From Chitinophagaceae bacterium (lineage in GTDB: Bacteria; Bacteroidota; Bacteroidia; Chitinophagales; Chitinophagaceae): a DNA stretch of 64,000 nt. Positions 61,971 to 64,000 of the stretch are shown here, piece by piece. The translations under genes and the position numbers were made by a program. Under the pieces are notes generated by a model that made no database searches, was not told the DNA's origin, and saw only the letters and a list, made by a program, of their open reading frames with translations. The stretch is taken from NCBI GenBank assembly GCA_024103425.1, contig JAGFIS010000041.1, positions 1 to 64,000 on the forward strand, in the 5' to 3' direction. Position 1 is the stretch's first letter. Each line of letters starts with the position of its first letter.

Positions 61971-62372
61971 ATGAAAAGGTTGCTCTCTATACTGGTGATC
62001 GTTGTTTTAATAAGCAGTTGTCAGAAGTCAGAAATAAAAATTGGGTACGATGCGATCATCGGTCAATGGGAATGGGTGCAGTCGAGCGGCGGATTTACAG
62101 GGTGGACAATATCTCCGGCTACCGAAGGCTATACAAGTACGCTGCAGTTCACAAAAGATAAGTACAGAGTATTCAGAAACGACAGCCTTTTTGCAGAAGG
62201 CTCTTACAAGTTAGAAATGAAGGTGTCTTCCATGACATCCAACAAGGAAAAAGTTTTGATGCTGGTATCTGACTTCGGGCCTGCGAATCAGAGGGTTGAA
62301 TTTGAAGGAAAGAAGATGTTTCTTATCGATGAGTGCTACGATTGCTTTATATCTGAATACATTAAGAAATAA
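61971..62372 (+). CDS. small lipocalin-like lipoprotein
   Basis: The 133-residue protein has lipobox ISSC at the end of a hydrophobic signal (KRLLSILVIVVLISSC, Cys17) and a body with IIGQWEWVQSSGGFTGW near its start and beta-strand character, as in lipocalin-like proteins of Bacteroidota. Two more cysteines sit near the C-terminus (DECYDCF) and may form a disulfide or bind metal. It is probably anchored in the outer membrane. Function unknown. Confidence 0.75.
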   Translation: MKRLLSILVIVVLISSCQKSEIKIGYDAIIGQWEWVQSSGGFTGWTISPATEGYTSTLQFTKDKYRVFRNDSLFAEGSYKLEMKVSSMTSNKEKVLMLVSDFGPANQRVEFEGKKMFLIDECYDCFISEYIKK

Positions 62373-62396
62373 AACCGGCCATTTACCGGGCCGGTC
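62370..62396 (-). terminator. terminator between lipoprotein gene and S9 peptidase gene
   Basis: ACCGGCC (62374-62380) and GGCCGGT (62389-62395) form a seven-base GC stem. On the minus strand it is followed by TTTTATTTC, so it best serves the S9 peptidase gene; it overlaps the lipoprotein stop codon region. Confidence 0.75.
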
Positions 62397-62419
62397 TTAC
62401 TTAAATATTTAGCAGAAGA

Positions 62420-64000
62420 TTATTTTCTGTTCTTCACATATTTCTCCAACCACTGATCCTGTTCCCACAAGGTATGCAAGATTGATTCTTTGCTGCGGTA
62501 TCCGTGGAATTCTTTCGGCAGCATTACTAATCTGACTGTGCCTCCCAATCCTTTAATGGCGCTGTATAGCCTTTCACTCTGTATAGGGAAAGTACCGGAG
62601 TTTTCATCATCAATACCATGGATCAGCAGGATAGGTGTTTTGATTTTGTCTGCATGAAAAAATGGTGACATTTTGCCGTAAACATTCGGAGCCTGCCAGA
62701 AGGTTCTGGTTTCGTTTTGGAAACCGAATGGAGTCAGCGTTCTGTTATAAGCACCGCTTCGTGCGAGGCCTGCAGCAAACAGATTCGTATGTGCCAGCAG
62801 GTTAGCTGTCATGAAGGCACCATAAGAATGTCCGCCGACTGCAAAACGGTTTCTGTCGCCGACTCCGAGTCCGACAACGTAATTGATAAGTGAATTGGCA
62901 TTGTCGGTAATCTGCTCAACAAATGAATCGTTCGGGTAATCATTACCAGTCCCTACAATCGGCATGTCGGCATTGTCGACCACCGCATAACCTCTGGTCA
63001 CCCAATAGATCGGAGATCCCCAACTGATTCTCGGGAAACGATAAGGCGAGCCTTTTACCTGTCCGGCAGCCTCTACAGTCTTGTACTCTCTCGGATAAGC
63101 CCATACCAATACGGGCAGCGGACCGTCTTCTTTTTTGTACCCTGCAGGTAGATAAAGCGTGCCGGTCAGTGTGATACCGTCACTGCGTTTGTATGACAAC
63201 TGTGATTTCTCAACTCCCTTAAGTCCGGGATACGGGTCGGGGAAGTCTGTAAGAGCTGATTCCTTTTTAGTTTTAAGATTCAGAGAGAAATAATTTGGCT
63301 GGTCTTCCAAAGATTCTCTTGAGAAATAAACTGAACCTGTGTTGTTAAAGAATACAGGCGACTCATAATAAGGTGCTTTCGATTTGAAAAGCGTATCTGT
63401 TTTGCCGGAAAGTAAATCCCATTTCATAATGAATGGACGGTCGCCTTGGGGAGAAGCTCCGTTAGATGTAGTAAAGACAGTAAGTGCTTTTGTCTTACCT
63501 TTTCCTTTATCGACAAGCACGGTTCCTCCTTCATCAGAGGATGTATAAAATCTGCCCGGATTTGAATAAGTATCTTCCGATGACCTGTTTGAGATTTCTT
63601 TTATGATTGCACCTGTTTCAGGGTTAATTAGCGTCATCACAGCAATCTGAGTCCTCCTCAGGTTTTCATTGACGATCGCGTATTCATCATTGATCCAGTT
63701 GATTCCGCCAAAGCGCAGTTTGGTCGAATACAATTTTTTGGCAGTTCCGCTAAATGGTGCGCTCAGTGTGTAAACAGCATCCATATATTCTGTCTTATTC
63801 GCCGGATTGCCTTCGTCTAATGCTTCTGTCCACACAATAGTAGCAGGTGCACCTTTTCTCCATTGGTAGGAGCGGGGCCCGGCAGGGACAGCATCAAACG
63901 CGATTGGGGTTTTATCGCCAAGCGGTGTCTGATTGAGTTCCTTTACAACATTCCCGTCTTTATCGAGAACAGTAGTGTTATATGGAAAATTGTAGATAGG
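62420..64000 (-). CDS. S9-family prolyl oligopeptidase-like peptidase, 5' part outside window
   Basis: The frame is open to the right edge, so at least 527 residues are present and the N-terminus lies beyond 64000. The N-terminal portion is beta-propeller (SYQWRKGAPATIVWTEA, MKWDLLSGKTDTLFK) and the C-terminal part an alpha/beta hydrolase: nucleophile Ser in AVGGHSYGAFMT, Asp in LIHGIDDENSGTFP, His in LPKEFHGYRSK. The layout fits the S9C/glutamyl-endopeptidase-like group. A GTG around 63835 is internal, not the start. A terminator follows the stop codon. Confidence 0.9.
   Translation of the reverse strand, partial: PIYNFPYNTTVLDKDGNVVKELNQTPLGDKTPIAFDAVPAGPRSYQWRKGAPATIVWTEALDEGNPANKTEYMDAVYTLSAPFSGTAKKLYSTKLRFGGINWINDEYAIVNENLRRTQIAVMTLINPETGAIIKEISNRSSEDTYSNPGRFYTSSDEGGTVLVDKGKGKTKALTVFTTSNGASPQGDRPFIMKWDLLSGKTDTLFKSKAPYYESPVFFNNTGSVYFSRESLEDQPNYFSLNLKTKKESALTDFPDPYPGLKGVEKSQLSYKRSDGITLTGTLYLPAGYKKEDGPLPVLVWAYPREYKTVEAAGQVKGSPYRFPRISWGSPIYWVTRGYAVVDNADMPIVGTGNDYPNDSFVEQITDNANSLINYVVGLGVGDRNRFAVGGHSYGAFMTANLLAHTNLFAAGLARSGAYNRTLTPFGFQNETRTFWQAPNVYGKMSPFFHADKIKTPILLIHGIDDENSGTFPIQSERLYSAIKGLGGTVRLVMLPKEFHGYRSKESILHTLWEQDQWLEKYVKNRK

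Overview
The window reads as chromosomal DNA of a Bacteroidota bacterium, most likely of the Chitinophagia (Chitinophagaceae-like). Evidence: repeated Bacteroidota-type -7 boxes (TAnnTTTG) in front of genes and few purine-rich ribosome binding sites; a TonB-dependent receptor with an N-terminal carboxypeptidase-regulatory-like domain; the rpmB-rpmG-DUF4295 trio; bacillithiol enzyme BshC; S9/S10/S8 exported peptidases; YfhO- and DUF2723-type membrane proteins. The content is mostly housekeeping plus cell-envelope genes. I see no rRNA, tRNA, CRISPR array, complete insertion sequence or prophage.

Layout. 1-5.1 kb: a non-coding block, mrp, an aldehyde dehydrogenase/DapA-like pair (candidate hydroxyproline or sugar-acid catabolism) and a DedA protein, all minus strand. 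5.2-12.4 kb, plus strand: purK, a complete RND tripartite efflux operon (adaptor, pump, outer-membrane channel) and purE, so the pump separates two consecutive steps of purine synthesis. 12.4-12.8 kb: an intergenic region with two 98-bp direct repeats built on REP-like palindromes. 12.8-17.5 kb, minus: rpmB-rpmG-DUF4295 (own terminator), then ftsY-rimO-bshC. 17.8-19.9 kb, plus: MscS-type channel, thioredoxin, OsmC-like protein. 19.9-24.6 kb, minus: EamA transporter, methyltransferase-like membrane protein, nuclease, accC, accB, efp. 24.7-25.4 kb, plus: exported thioredoxin-fold protein and a 53-residue membrane protein. 25.4-28 kb, minus: yidD, DoxX-like protein, purB and a broken LamG gene.

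28.3-36.3 kb, minus: a surface-glycan type cluster (two glycosyltransferases, two methyltransferases, YfhO), then the NAD(P)HX repair enzyme. 36.4-40.6 kb: two tiny head-to-head ORFs, a NarL-type response regulator with its TPR sensor kinase, and a DinB protein. 40.7-45.6 kb, minus: two exported peptidases and ribF. 45.7-49.8 kb, plus: TonB receptor and purM. 50.1-56.2 kb: rluD, yebC, a voltage-gated-type potassium channel with a zinc ribbon (plus strand), and a DUF2723 protein. 56.4-64 kb: S9B peptidase, DUF6263 protein, PQQ-like propeller protein, a small lipoprotein and an S9 peptidase cut by the right edge.

Four purine genes (purK, purE, purB, purM) are scattered here rather than forming an operon. 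The observations I consider most worth following are: an elongation factor P with arginine instead of lysine at the loop tip (Arg32, as in the rhamnosylated EarP-type factors); tandem 7-bp and 8-bp repeat arrays that end on or contain the stop codons of minus-strand genes; a REP-like palindrome family present in two intergenic regions; and several genes whose -7 box lies so close to the ATG that their mRNAs should be nearly leaderless. I did not find a clear multi-gene undescribed system.
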